From contig JALSQA010000245.1 in the NCBI GenBank assembly GCA_026985685.1, positions 1 to 10,633 on the forward strand: a stretch of DNA of 10,633 bases, in the 5' to 3' direction. This document shows, piece after piece, positions 1 through 7,399 of the stretch. Positions within the stretch are counted from its first letter, which is position 1. The number at the start of each line of letters is the position of its first letter. This stretch comes from Campylobacterales bacterium. GTDB lineage: Bacteria; Campylobacterota; Campylobacteria; Campylobacterales; QNZT01. Position numbers and translations under genes: made by a program. Under the pieces are notes generated by a model that saw nothing but the letters and a program-made list of their open reading frames with translations, was not told the origin of the DNA and searched no databases.

Positions 1-521
1 GTAGAAGAAATATTGATCTTAATCATATCTTGATAAATAACTTTATCTATGGTCTTACAAACTCTCAAACTTCACCAACAACACCTCAGGGTATGTGGAC
101 GGTGACTATGCAGTATGGTAATATTGATCCTACATTTGATGCTTGTAAACTGGCAGAGGGTGCTGGTGCTACATTTATCGGCAGAGAGGCTGTAACTGAT
201 CCAAAACGACTTGAAAAAATGTTTGTTAAAGGTTTTCAGCATAAAGGTTACTCATTCTTTGATGTATTTAGTAACTGCCATATCAACCTTGGTCGTAAAA
301 ATAAAATGGGTGAAGCTATGGATAATCTTGACTGGATTGATGAGAGAACTGTTGGTAAAAGAAAGTACGATAACATGACTGAAGAAGAGAGAAAAGGTAA
401 ATTCCCTACAGGTGTACTTGTAGAAAACACTGAACAAAAAGAGTATTGTGAACTTTATGAAAGAGTGATCGAAGCAGCTCAGGGGAAAGCTCCAAAACTC
501 ACTACAAAGGATTTTGAATGA
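1..521 (+). CDS. oorB: 2-oxoglutarate:acceptor oxidoreductase, beta subunit OorB (5'-truncated, C-terminal 172 residues)
   Basis: This is the C-terminal part of the thiamine-diphosphate subunit of 2-oxoglutarate:ferredoxin/flavodoxin oxidoreductase. The enzyme decarboxylates 2-oxoglutarate to succinyl-CoA in the cytoplasm; in autotrophic Campylobacterota it can run in reverse in the reductive TCA cycle (family knowledge, not shown here). The frame is open to the left edge from base 3. It begins RRNIDLNHILINNFIYGLTN, which is typical of the interior of OorB, so the TTG at base 30 is not a real start. Other family signatures are NSQTSPTTPQG, GAGATFIGREA and YSFFDVFSNCHINLGRKNKM. The stop overlaps the oorC start (ATGA at 518-521), implying translational coupling. 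oorD and oorA should lie upstream, outside the window. The general 2-oxoacid:acceptor oxidoreductase family is certain; 2-oxoglutarate specificity rests on resemblance to OorB and on context. Confidence 0.93.
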   Translation, partial: RRNIDLNHILINNFIYGLTNSQTSPTTPQGMWTVTMQYGNIDPTFDACKLAEGAGATFIGREAVTDPKRLEKMFVKGFQHKGYSFFDVFSNCHINLGRKNKMGEAMDNLDWIDERTVGKRKYDNMTEEERKGKFPTGVLVENTEQKEYCELYERVIEAAQGKAPKLTTKDFE

Positions 522-1090
522 GAAACCAACTTAGATTTACAGGTGTAGGTGGACAAGGTGTTTTACTTGCTGGTGAAATCCTGGCTGCTGCAAAAATCGG
601 TGAAGGCGGATATGGTGTAAAAGCTGCTACTTATACTTCTCAAGTACGTGGTGGTGCAACTGTTGTTGATATTCTTTTGGATGATAAAGAGATTTTATTT
701 CCATATGCTATCGATGGTGAGATTGAGTTTATGCTTTCAGTCGCACAGATCAGTTATGACCAATTCAAAGGTGGTGTTAAAGAGGGTGGTATCATCGTAG
801 TTGATCCTAACCTTGTTCACCCAACTGATGAAGATAGAGCTAAATGGAAAATCTATGAGATACCTATCATCGAAATAGCGAAAAAAGAGGTTGGAAATGT
901 TGTAACACAATCTGTTGTAGCACTTGCAATAGCTTTAGAGATGACGCATGTAATGGATGCAGATAAAGTACTTGAAACTATGAAAAGTAAAGTTCCACCA
1001 AAAGTTTTGGATGCGAACCTGAAAGCATGGGAATTAGGTACAAGCTATGCTAAACGTGCATTAGCGGGTGAAACATTCGTTGAAGCGTAA
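518..1090 (+). CDS. oorC: 2-oxoglutarate:acceptor oxidoreductase, gamma subunit OorC
   Basis: Gamma subunit (190 residues) of the Oor complex, belonging to the pyruvate/ketoisovalerate oxidoreductase catalytic-domain family. The N-terminus carries the family's glycine-rich motif GVGGQGV (residues 9-15), followed by SQVRGGATVVDI (about 41-52). The length matches stand-alone gamma subunits. The start is secure: ATG overlaps the oorB stop (ATGA), with AAGGA at 507-511 six bases upstream. Together with OorA, OorB and the ferredoxin-like OorD it is expected to form the cytoplasmic CoA-dependent, oxygen-sensitive enzyme that passes electrons to ferredoxin or flavodoxin. It is the last gene of its operon: a hairpin follows seven bases after the stop, and the next gene has its own promoter. 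Confidence 0.94.
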   Translation: MRNQLRFTGVGGQGVLLAGEILAAAKIGEGGYGVKAATYTSQVRGGATVVDILLDDKEILFPYAIDGEIEFMLSVAQISYDQFKGGVKEGGIIVVDPNLVHPTDEDRAKWKIYEIPIIEIAKKEVGNVVTQSVVALAIALEMTHVMDADKVLETMKSKVPPKVLDANLKAWELGTSYAKRALAGETFVEA

Positions 1091-1096
1091 TCTTTT

Positions 1097-1123
1097 GAGG
1101 ACTTATAGTTTTTATAAGTCCTC
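1097..1123 (+). terminator. Hairpin after oorC, probable terminator
   Basis: A perfect 11-base-pair stem (GAGGACTTATA at 1097-1107, TATAAGTCCTC at 1113-1123) with a 5-base loop lies 7 bases after the oorC stop. The bases right after the stem are CGCTCTC, not a T-run; the nearest T-tract is 8 T at 1142-1149. It could be an atypical terminator or a 3'-end stabilising hairpin. Its position at an operon end supports a 3'-end role. Confidence 0.65.
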
Positions 1124-1141
1124 CGCTCTCTAAAATTTCAC

Positions 1142-1165
1142 TTTTTTTTGCTACAATATAAGACC
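1142..1165 (+). promoter_or_regulatory. Putative housekeeping promoter of the ycjX-ycjF operon
   Basis: A -10-like TACAAT at 1152-1157 is preceded by TGC and by an 8-T tract at 1142-1149. A conserved -10 box with upstream T-rich DNA instead of a clear -35 box is the usual promoter form in Campylobacterota. Transcription would start near 1163-1166, just before the inverted repeat at 1168-1212, leaving a leader of about 72 bases before the GTG start. No sigma-54 GG/GC pair is seen, although this gene pair is sigma-54 controlled in enterobacteria. Confidence 0.5.
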
Positions 1166-1167
1166 TG

Positions 1168-1212
1168 CATTTTACAATGAGATTTGTATAGTTTAATACT
1201 TATTGTAAAATG
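1168..1212. repeat. Perfect 11-base inverted repeat between the promoter and the ycjX-like gene
   Basis: CATTTTACAAT (1168-1178) and its exact reverse complement ATTGTAAAATG (1202-1212) are separated by 23 bases. They sit just downstream of the predicted transcription start and end 25 bases before the GTG start. The centre-to-centre distance of 34 bases is about three helical turns, which would suit a pair of operator half-sites read on the same DNA face. In RNA it could form a long-loop hairpin in the leader. No regulator is recognised. Confidence 0.55.
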
Positions 1213-1237
1213 TGAGTAAAAATAAAAAAGGGATTTA

Positions 1238-2599
1238 GTGCTCAGTTTTATCAAAGATATCGAACTTCCATTTAAAATACCAACTCCCGATAAAACAATC
1301 AAAATAGCCATAACAGGTTTAAGCAGAAGTGGTAAAACTGTATTTTTAACTTCACTTATAAACCAACTGATTGCAAATGATAAACTTAGCTATCTAAATG
1401 AAAAATTAGGGCGTACTTTTATTGCAAGATTGTTACCTCCTGATAGTGTATATGTCCGTTTTGATTATTATAGTAAGATAAAAGCTTTTAGACTAAAACA
1501 GCCTAAATGGCCAAAAGCAACTAGATCTGTCAGTAAAACTACTTTACAGTTGGAATTTAAAAGTGAGTATCGCTTTTTGGAAAATCAAATTATAAATATT
1601 GAACTAATCGATTATCCTGGTGAATGGTTGATGGATCTTAGTATGTTAGATCTTGATTTTAAAGAGTGGTCTGCTCAAATGTTAGAGTTGGCATATGAAG
1701 ATAAGCGTAAAGAGTTTGCCAAAGAGTGGCTGGATTTTTTAAAGGGTGTAGATTTGTATGGAGAGTGCAGGGATGAATATATAGATGAACATCTTCATGA
1801 TATGTATAGCGAATATCTAAAACGTTTACACTATGGTGGATTTAGTTTTGTGCAGCCTGGCAGATTTTTAGAACCTGGGGATATGAAAGATGATCCATTG
1901 TTGCTTTTTTGTCCATTGCCTGCACCTGTTGGTGTGGTGCATGAAAATTCACTCTATGCAGCATTTGAGCGTAAATATCAACAATATATTGATGAAGTAG
2001 TCAAAAGATTATACTTGGAACATTTTCAGTCATTTGATACGCAAATCATTTTGGTGGATCTTTTAAAGACATTAGAAAATGGATATGATATATTTGAAGA
2101 TATGCATTTAAGTTTTAAACATATTTTAAAATCTTTTACTTATGGTAGCAATAATTTTTTAAAGCGATTTTTCAATCCACAGATAGATAAAGTAATATTT
2201 GCAGCAACCAAAGCTGATCATATAGCCCAGTCACAACATAACCAATATAAAAAATTATTAGAGATGCTGGTATGGGACTTGAAAAAAGAGTTGGATGTCA
2301 GACATATTCAAACAGAAGTGACACTCATAGCAGCGGTTAAAAGTACCTATGATGTTAAGGCAAAAGTTGATGGAAAAGTTGTTGATTGTGTGAGAGGAAT
2401 AGTAGAGGGGGAAAAAGATTTTTCAACACATTTCCCTGGAAATTTACCTAAGTATACAAGTGATGAATCATTTTGGAAGGAAGCTAACTTTCATTTCACA
2501 AAATTTCAACCACGTTCATTTCCTATGCGTGACAATCATGCAACAGATCATATTCGTATGGATAAATTATTATATAGCATTTTGAAGGATCATGTATGA
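1238..2599 (+). CDS. ycjX: YcjX-family P-loop NTP-binding protein (DUF463)
   Basis: A 453-residue protein matching the YcjX/DUF463 family in length (E. coli YcjX is about 465). Visible nucleotide-binding motifs are Walker A GLSRSGKT (residues 27-34), a switch-like IDYPGEW (124-130, DxPG), and TKAD (324-327), which fits a TKxD variant of the guanine-specificity motif. The C-terminus has the family ending FPMRDNHATDHIRMDKLL (428-445). The GTG start at 1238 is the only reasonable choice, because an in-frame TAA lies at 1217 and an AAGGG ribosome-binding site at 1228-1232. Its stop overlaps the ycjF-like start (ATGA, 2596-2599). In enterobacteria YcjX is linked to the phage-shock/envelope stress regulon; its biochemical role is unsettled. 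No transmembrane segment is evident, so it is probably cytoplasmic and recruited to the membrane through its YcjF-like partner (inference). Confidence 0.9.
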   Translation: MLSFIKDIELPFKIPTPDKTIKIAITGLSRSGKTVFLTSLINQLIANDKLSYLNEKLGRTFIARLLPPDSVYVRFDYYSKIKAFRLKQPKWPKATRSVSKTTLQLEFKSEYRFLENQIINIELIDYPGEWLMDLSMLDLDFKEWSAQMLELAYEDKRKEFAKEWLDFLKGVDLYGECRDEYIDEHLHDMYSEYLKRLHYGGFSFVQPGRFLEPGDMKDDPLLLFCPLPAPVGVVHENSLYAAFERKYQQYIDEVVKRLYLEHFQSFDTQIILVDLLKTLENGYDIFEDMHLSFKHILKSFTYGSNNFLKRFFNPQIDKVIFAATKADHIAQSQHNQYKKLLEMLVWDLKKELDVRHIQTEVTLIAAVKSTYDVKAKVDGKVVDCVRGIVEGEKDFSTHFPGNLPKYTSDESFWKEANFHFTKFQPRSFPMRDNHATDHIRMDKLLYSILKDHV

Positions 2600-3618
2600 A
2601 TCGTATAAAACCTGGACGAATTGATGATGAAAATATAATCGAAGAAGACAATAGCGATGAAAAGAGTAAAACATTAACGCCTACTAGAGTTGATGAGGAA
2701 GAGGTTATAGAAGAGATTGTCCAAGAGGAGAAGAAACGTTTAACATCTCTAAGAGGTATTGGTGCTTTTGCCCAGAAAAGTATGGTTGTTCTTGGTCTGT
2801 TGTTTGGTGTCATGATTACAGGTACACTTTATGATGCGACATCTACAGCTTCATCTATGATGCAAAATGCTCCTGTTGTTGGTGTCTTTTATCTAGTGAT
2901 GCTTTTTTCTTTACTTGGGATACTTGGTTATGGTATTTTTAAAGAGATGCTAGGATATCGAAAGATCAAAAGAATTGATACAATTCAAAAAGAGGCACAG
3001 GAAGTCAAAACCAAACCCAAAAGAGTTCGTGCATTTGCACAAAAAATCATCTCAATGTATAAAGACCATGAAGATGAAGAGATAGCACAAAGGGTCAGAG
3101 CTTTTGAAATAGAGTTGCCCACTTTACTAGATGAAGAAGTTTTGCCTAGACTCGAAGAGGTAGTTTTATCAAATATGGATGAAAAAGCCAAAAGAATTAT
3201 CACAAAATATGCAAATCAAACAGCATTATCTACGGCTATTAGTCCAGTTGCTATTATTGATGCGATATTGATACTTTCAAGAAGTCATGTGATGGTAAAA
3301 GAGATTGCAACGGTGTATGATTTGAAACCAAATTTTTTGGCAGAGATGGCACTTGTAAAAAAAGTATTTATGACGATGGCATTTGCAGGGGTGACTGATA
3401 TTATGTTGCATCACTCACATGATATTCTTGGTGCATCTGTACTCTCAAAAGTATCTTCTCATGGTGCACAAGGTGTTGCAAATGGTATCTTGACAGCACG
3501 GATTGGACTTAGTACGATAAAAGCTTGTCGTCCTATCGCTTTGACAAAAAAACAGGATGGTTTTTTCAAAAATATTTTGAAGATGATTACCAAATCTCTG
3601 TTTTCTTCTAAAACTTAA
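2596..3618 (+). CDS. ycjF: YcjF-like membrane protein (TIGR01620/DUF697)
   Basis: A 340-residue inner-membrane protein in the position and with the layout of YcjF. Residues 1-50 are very acidic and probably disordered. Two hydrophobic helices follow at about 62-79 (SMVVLGLLFGVMITGTLYDA) and 92-116 (contains VGVFYLVMLFSLLGILGYG). A charged helical stretch spans about 120-205. Residues 205-315 resemble the DUF697 domain, including ISPVAIIDAILILSRS and a glycine/alanine-rich segment ending GVANGILTARIGL. The start is secure: AAGGA at 2585-2589 lies six bases before ATG, and the ATGA overlap couples it to the YcjX-like gene. The two products are likely to act together at the membrane; the molecular task of the pair is not known. 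The YcjF assignment rests partly on the neighbour. Confidence 0.85.
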   Translation: MNRIKPGRIDDENIIEEDNSDEKSKTLTPTRVDEEEVIEEIVQEEKKRLTSLRGIGAFAQKSMVVLGLLFGVMITGTLYDATSTASSMMQNAPVVGVFYLVMLFSLLGILGYGIFKEMLGYRKIKRIDTIQKEAQEVKTKPKRVRAFAQKIISMYKDHEDEEIAQRVRAFEIELPTLLDEEVLPRLEEVVLSNMDEKAKRIITKYANQTALSTAISPVAIIDAILILSRSHVMVKEIATVYDLKPNFLAEMALVKKVFMTMAFAGVTDIMLHHSHDILGASVLSKVSSHGAQGVANGILTARIGLSTIKACRPIALTKKQDGFFKNILKMITKSLFSSKT

Positions 3619-3637
3619 GTAAAATTATCCGATATAT

Positions 3638-3671
3638 TGCCAAGAACACTATAAAAGGAAACATCTTGGCA
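3638..3671 (+). promoter_or_regulatory. Ribosome-binding site and TTG start within a small hairpin
   Basis: TGCCAAGA (3638-3645) is exactly complementary to TCTTGGCA (3664-3671). The right arm contains the TTG start codon (3666-3668), and the 18-base loop holds the ribosome-binding site AAGGA (3655-3659). The AAGGA-N6-TTG spacing equals that of four other genes here, which is why TTG at 3666 is preferred over ATG at 3723. When folded, the start codon would be paired, so translation may be damped or controlled. Confidence 0.5.
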
Positions 3672-5225
3672 TTAGATATACCAAATACAAAAATAGCTGA
3701 TAAAATAGATGATTTTGATCAAATGAAACAAAGTAGTGATGTAAAAAACATTTTACTCATTACCCAAAACAATCTTGATCTTGATCTTATCAAAAAAACA
3801 TTAGAGCGTATGGGTGAACTTAAAATTTATGAAGCAGGTAATTTAAAAACAGCTTTTAATATTGCTAAAACTATTCAAATTGATTTGATTATCGTTGATG
3901 ATAAATTACCAACAGCAAAGGGATTTGAAATCATTGACAGGTTTAATAATAAGTCAGCAATGAAAAAAGTTCCAAAGATATTACTCATATCTAAAAGTTT
4001 TGAAAAAGATCGTTATGAACATTATTATGATACAAACCTGGATTTTATGCAAAAGCCCATAGATGTGATGATACTAAAAGCCCGTGTTCATACACTCTTC
4101 AAAAACATGCATACAAAACATGAAAACTCAGTTTTTGAAGACATGATAAATTCAAAGATAGATCAAGCAAAATCTTTTTTGACAATATACAAAAGTTTTA
4201 TGAATATTGATGAAAATATTTTATTTATTTATGACTTTAATAAAAATAGGGTACTTGAAGCTAATGATAATTTTAAACGATTTTTTCATGATAAAGAGAT
4301 ATTTAATAAAATCATAGCAAAAGATAAATTTATCAAAAAGTTTGTTCCATATATGGAGGATTCAAATTATCTCAATCGTTATAAGCCTAAACAGTGGATA
4401 GATATCATAAAAGCAGCACAGGGGTTTACTCTTGGGATTAAGATAAAGAAAAAAGATACTTTTTATAGTTTTAGTGTTTTATTTAGAAAAATTGAACTTA
4501 TCAATGAAGATATGTATATCATCAAACTTCTAAACAATCAGCAATTTTTGACAACTGATACTTCAAAAAATGTCGATAAATGTAAAAATAATGTTAATAA
4601 AATGTTATTAAAACTCAAAAATGAGTTGTATAAAGAGGAAGATGACAGAGAGTATACAAAAATATTTACATTTTTAAAAGATATCTCAAAAGAGATAAAT
4701 GAAGATGATCAAGAGAGTGTATTGGATGTTAATATCTATAAACATCATGAAATAAATGCTTATTTTGTGATAGCTTCTTTGTTAAAAAGATATGCTCAAA
4801 ACAAATCACTATATCTAAATGGAAATAAAGTAACAAATTCGCTTGAAGAGAATCAAGAGCAGTTTTTTATGAAAATAGATGCAGATGCTTTAAAAAATAG
4901 TGTAAAGGGGATTATAGATAGCTATTTTACAGCTCCTGTTGCTTATGACAAACGAAAAATTTATATCTCTTTATATACGATAAATAATCATCTTGATATA
5001 GAGATCAAAACCAGTGATCGTAAAGAGAAGCCAAAAGACTTATCTATGTTTGATAAAATTCTAAAAAAGAATGATTTGACATTTTCAAATGATCACAAAG
5101 ATGATATTATGCCAAAACGAGTACAAAGTGCTCTTGATCAGTTAAAAGCAAATGTCAGACAAGTATCAGGAAATGGGCATACGATTTTTATTATTTCAAT
5201 ACCTTTAAATAAAAAAGTTAAATAA
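3666..5225 (+). CDS. Atypical response regulator: divergent receiver, PAS-like region, degenerate kinase ATPase-like C-terminus
   Basis: 519 residues, no transmembrane segment. Residues 27-147 fold like a CheY receiver: strand ILLIT (29-33), the expected phospho-acceptor Asp78 in LIIVDDKLP, Ser109 at the Thr/Ser position, and Lys130-Pro in the FMQKP motif. The acidic pair that binds magnesium after strand 1 is missing: Thr33-Gln34 stand where Asp-Asp is expected. Residues about 183-290 look PAS-like (LEANDNFKRFF at 197-207). The C-terminal 160 residues resemble a histidine-kinase ATPase domain in outline (IDADALKNSVKGIIDSYF at 404-421, LDIEIKTSD at 443-451, GNGHTIFIISIPL at 502-514) but lack the N-box Asn and the G1 glycines. 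It has no DNA-binding or known output domain. The start is TTG, with AAGGA six bases upstream. The intact FIST kinase gene follows 77 bases later and is a possible partner. The receiver call is firm; the rest is inference. Confidence 0.75.
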   Translation: MALDIPNTKIADKIDDFDQMKQSSDVKNILLITQNNLDLDLIKKTLERMGELKIYEAGNLKTAFNIAKTIQIDLIIVDDKLPTAKGFEIIDRFNNKSAMKKVPKILLISKSFEKDRYEHYYDTNLDFMQKPIDVMILKARVHTLFKNMHTKHENSVFEDMINSKIDQAKSFLTIYKSFMNIDENILFIYDFNKNRVLEANDNFKRFFHDKEIFNKIIAKDKFIKKFVPYMEDSNYLNRYKPKQWIDIIKAAQGFTLGIKIKKKDTFYSFSVLFRKIELINEDMYIIKLLNNQQFLTTDTSKNVDKCKNNVNKMLLKLKNELYKEEDDREYTKIFTFLKDISKEINEDDQESVLDVNIYKHHEINAYFVIASLLKRYAQNKSLYLNGNKVTNSLEENQEQFFMKIDADALKNSVKGIIDSYFTAPVAYDKRKIYISLYTINNHLDIEIKTSDRKEKPKDLSMFDKILKKNDLTFSNDHKDDIMPKRVQSALDQLKANVRQVSGNGHTIFIISIPLNKKVK

Positions 5226-5252
5226 TTTAGCTATATTTTATAAAAAATTTAA

Positions 5253-5274
5253 TATAATACTCTTTAAGTATAAG
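5253..5274 (+). promoter_or_regulatory. Putative promoter for the FIST kinase gene
   Basis: The AT-rich gap 5226-5302 holds a perfect TATAAT (5253-5258) and a second TATAAG (5269-5274), with A/T tracts upstream including TTTTATAAAA (5236-5245). Either would give a short leader of about 20-45 bases. Independent transcription of the kinase is plausible, although read-through from the preceding gene is also possible because no terminator is visible. Confidence 0.4.
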
Positions 5275-5302
5275 ATTTTTAACTTTTAAGGCTATTATAT
5301 AG

Positions 5303-7270
5303 ATGAAAACCTATAATATCAGATATAGAAGTCATGATAAATTGCATGACTTCTTATATACTAACGAAATTGTTGATTCTTCTGATATATTGATTCAAAT
5401 ATTTTCATATGAATTAAACACAAATAAGATCAAAGAAATCGTCAGTCAACTAAAAAACCTTTTGCCTAGTGCAAAAATAATAGGAACTACTACTGATGGC
5501 GAAATACTCGATGGTCGTATTTTAACAAAAGATATTGTATTGAGTTTTACTCTTTTTGAACATACTAAACTTACATCAAAACTTCTCCCACTAGATAATG
5601 ATAGTTTTGCAATAGGTCAAAAGCTAGTAGGAAGTATAGTAAATGAAGATACCAAGGCTTTGATAGTATTTGCTACATCCAAAGAATTAAATGCACAAAA
5701 TCTGCTACAGGGGATATGTAGTGAATGTGGTGAAATTGTTGTTTCTGGTGGCTTGAGCGGAGATCGAGGGAGTTTTCAAAGTGGTTATATTTTTGATAAT
5801 GATGAAATTAGTGATTATGGGGTAGTAGCAGTAGCTTTGAGTTCTGAAAATCTTCATGTTTCAAACTTATCTACATCAGAGTGGGAACCAGTCGGACGTG
5901 AGTTTACTATCACAAAATCTAAAGACAATAGACTTATTAGTGTTGATAAAATGTCTGTTAGAGAACTTTATGCTAAATACCTGGGAGAAGAGATCGCAAA
6001 ACAGTTACCATTGAGTGGATTGCAGTTTCCTTTTGTCCTAAAAAGTGATGATCGTTACTTAGTAAGGTCTATACTGTCAGATCCTGGGGATGGTTCTATG
6101 CTTTTTGGTACAACTATGCCAGAGGGAGAAAAAATCCAGATAGGCTTTGGTGATGCTAAGACTATGTTGCAAAATTCTAGAAATATTGTGAAAAATTTAG
6201 GTACCTTTGGTGGTGAGAGTACCTTTGTTTATGGATCTGCTGGAAGGCGTAGATTTTTAAAGCAATATGCTCATTATGAGATTGAATCTTTCACTCAACT
6301 TGGAGCGGTGAGTGGTTTTTATGGGTATGGAGAATTTTGTGCAAATGGCAAAGATTCACTGTTTTTAAATCAAAGTGTTTCTGTATTGTCTATGAGAGAA
6401 TCTTCAACTCCACTTACAAAAGAGATTCATTTTAAAGAGATTCGTCATGCAAATGATGATTTGCAAATCATGCGAGCACTCAGTCACATAGCAAAAATCT
6501 CTGCACATGAACTTCAGGAGTTAAATCAAAAGTTAGAAGCCAGAGTAAAAGAAGAAGTACAAAAAAATAGAAAAAAAGATGGGATCTTGATACACAACTC
6601 TAAACTTGCACAAATGGGAGAGATGATGAGTCTCATAGCCCATCAGTGGAGACAACCGCTAAATGCAATAAGTGCAACTTCTACTGGACTTCATGTCAAG
6701 ATAGAGTTAGGTCGTTATGATGAAGACTTTTTTCTCTCCTCTTTGAATAAGATAGAAGAGTATGTTAAACATCTATCGACAACAGTTGATGATTTTACAA
6801 ATTTTTTCAAACCTTCCAAGCGAACACACGAGACTGATTGTGCCTTTATTATCGAGAGAGCTTTGTTTATATTATCTGCTTCTCTTAGTAAAAACAGTAT
6901 CGATGTAAGAGTAGAAAACAATAGTGATACAACTTTTACAACTTATCCAAATGAAGTGATTCAAGTGGTGATAAACTTAGTTAAAAATGCAGAAAACATT
7001 TTGCTAAAAAGAGAGATTAAAAATCCCCAGATTACAATCTCAGCTTATGAAAAAGAAGATAAACATATAATCGAAGTAAGTGATAATGGAGGGGGAATAG
7101 AAGAAGATATCATCGAAAAGATATTTGAACCATACTTCACAACCAAAAATCATGAAAGTTCAACAGGTCTTGGCTTATATATGTCTAAGTTTATTATCCA
7201 GGAGAGTTGCAAGGGTAGTTTGGTTGTCAAAAACGATCAAAATGGTGCGTGTTTTACAATCACCCTTTAA
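5303..7270 (+). CDS. FIST-domain sensor histidine kinase
   Basis: A 655-residue soluble sensor kinase. Residues about 25-200 form a FIST_N domain (IGTTTDGEILDG at 60-71, VSGGLSGDRG at 147-156, GVVAVAL at 173-179). Residues about 218-365 form FIST_C (FGGESTFVYGSAGRR at 302-316, GAVSGFYGYGEF at 334-345). A coiled coil follows (402-425), then the H-box MMSLIAHQWRQPLN with phospho-acceptor His447. The ATPase domain has an N-box (INLVKNAEN, Asn558/Asn562), G1 DNGGGI (594-599), F-box FEPYFTTK (608-615) and G2 TGLGLYMSK (621-629), all intact. FIST domains are proposed to sense small ligands such as amino acids. No membrane segment is seen, so the signal is cytoplasmic. No conventional DNA-binding response regulator lies in the window; the divergent receiver upstream is the only candidate partner. 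The ATG start has only a weak AAGG at 5288-5291, 11 bases upstream; an in-frame TAG at 5300 leaves ATG 5303 as the first start. Confidence 0.93.
   Translation: MKTYNIRYRSHDKLHDFLYTNEIVDSSDILIQIFSYELNTNKIKEIVSQLKNLLPSAKIIGTTTDGEILDGRILTKDIVLSFTLFEHTKLTSKLLPLDNDSFAIGQKLVGSIVNEDTKALIVFATSKELNAQNLLQGICSECGEIVVSGGLSGDRGSFQSGYIFDNDEISDYGVVAVALSSENLHVSNLSTSEWEPVGREFTITKSKDNRLISVDKMSVRELYAKYLGEEIAKQLPLSGLQFPFVLKSDDRYLVRSILSDPGDGSMLFGTTMPEGEKIQIGFGDAKTMLQNSRNIVKNLGTFGGESTFVYGSAGRRRFLKQYAHYEIESFTQLGAVSGFYGYGEFCANGKDSLFLNQSVSVLSMRESSTPLTKEIHFKEIRHANDDLQIMRALSHIAKISAHELQELNQKLEARVKEEVQKNRKKDGILIHNSKLAQMGEMMSLIAHQWRQPLNAISATSTGLHVKIELGRYDEDFFLSSLNKIEEYVKHLSTTVDDFTNFFKPSKRTHETDCAFIIERALFILSASLSKNSIDVRVENNSDTTFTTYPNEVIQVVINLVKNAENILLKREIKNPQITISAYEKEDKHIIEVSDNGGGIEEDIIEKIFEPYFTTKNHESSTGLGLYMSKFIIQESCKGSLVVKNDQNGACFTITL
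5327..5354. repeat. Perfect 10-base-pair hairpin early in the FIST kinase coding sequence
   Basis: AGAAGTCATG (5327-5336) and CATGACTTCT (5345-5354) form a perfect stem with an 8-base loop. It begins 24 bases after the A of the start codon and lies wholly inside codons 9-18. In RNA it would sit at the edge of an initiating ribosome. It may affect initiation or be chance. Confidence 0.45.
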
Positions 7271-7399
7271 TCTGTGCTTTAGTATAATCTCTTGATTTTT
7301 AAAATATAATCTTTTTTATCGACTCTTTGTTATTTGCTTTGTGTTAATAGATAAAGGTTATAGTTTTATACTTTATAAATTTAAAAAGAAGGAAAATAT
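7271..7399 (+). promoter_or_regulatory. Promoter-bearing leader of the PEB4-type isomerase/fba operon
   Basis: This 129-base gap contains several -10-like boxes: TATAAT at 7283-7288 (preceded by CTTTAG), TATAAT at 7305-7310, and TATACT/TATAAA in 7367-7379. The first two would give leaders of roughly 80-110 bases. The ribosome-binding site AAGGA (7389-7393) lies six bases before ATG 7400. No convincing terminator for the kinase gene is seen here. Confidence 0.45.

Noticed and set aside
30..32. TTG as start of a short independent gene
   Set aside because: The frame is open to the left edge and the residues upstream (RRNIDLNHI) continue the OorB sequence, so this is an internal Leu codon.
1091..1237. 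Sigma-54 promoter for the ycjX operon
   Set aside because: No GG and GC pair with the required spacing was found; the region fits a T-tract plus -10 box promoter instead.
2523..2813. 96-codon open frame on the minus strand
   Set aside because: Antisense to the acidic N-terminus of the ycjF-like gene; its serine-rich translation is the expected shadow of Asp/Glu-rich codons.
6561..6577. Two 7-A runs in the coiled-coil linker of the FIST kinase as programmed slippage
   Set aside because: They encode ordinary Lys-rich coiled-coil residues and the reading frame continues intact to the kinase domain.
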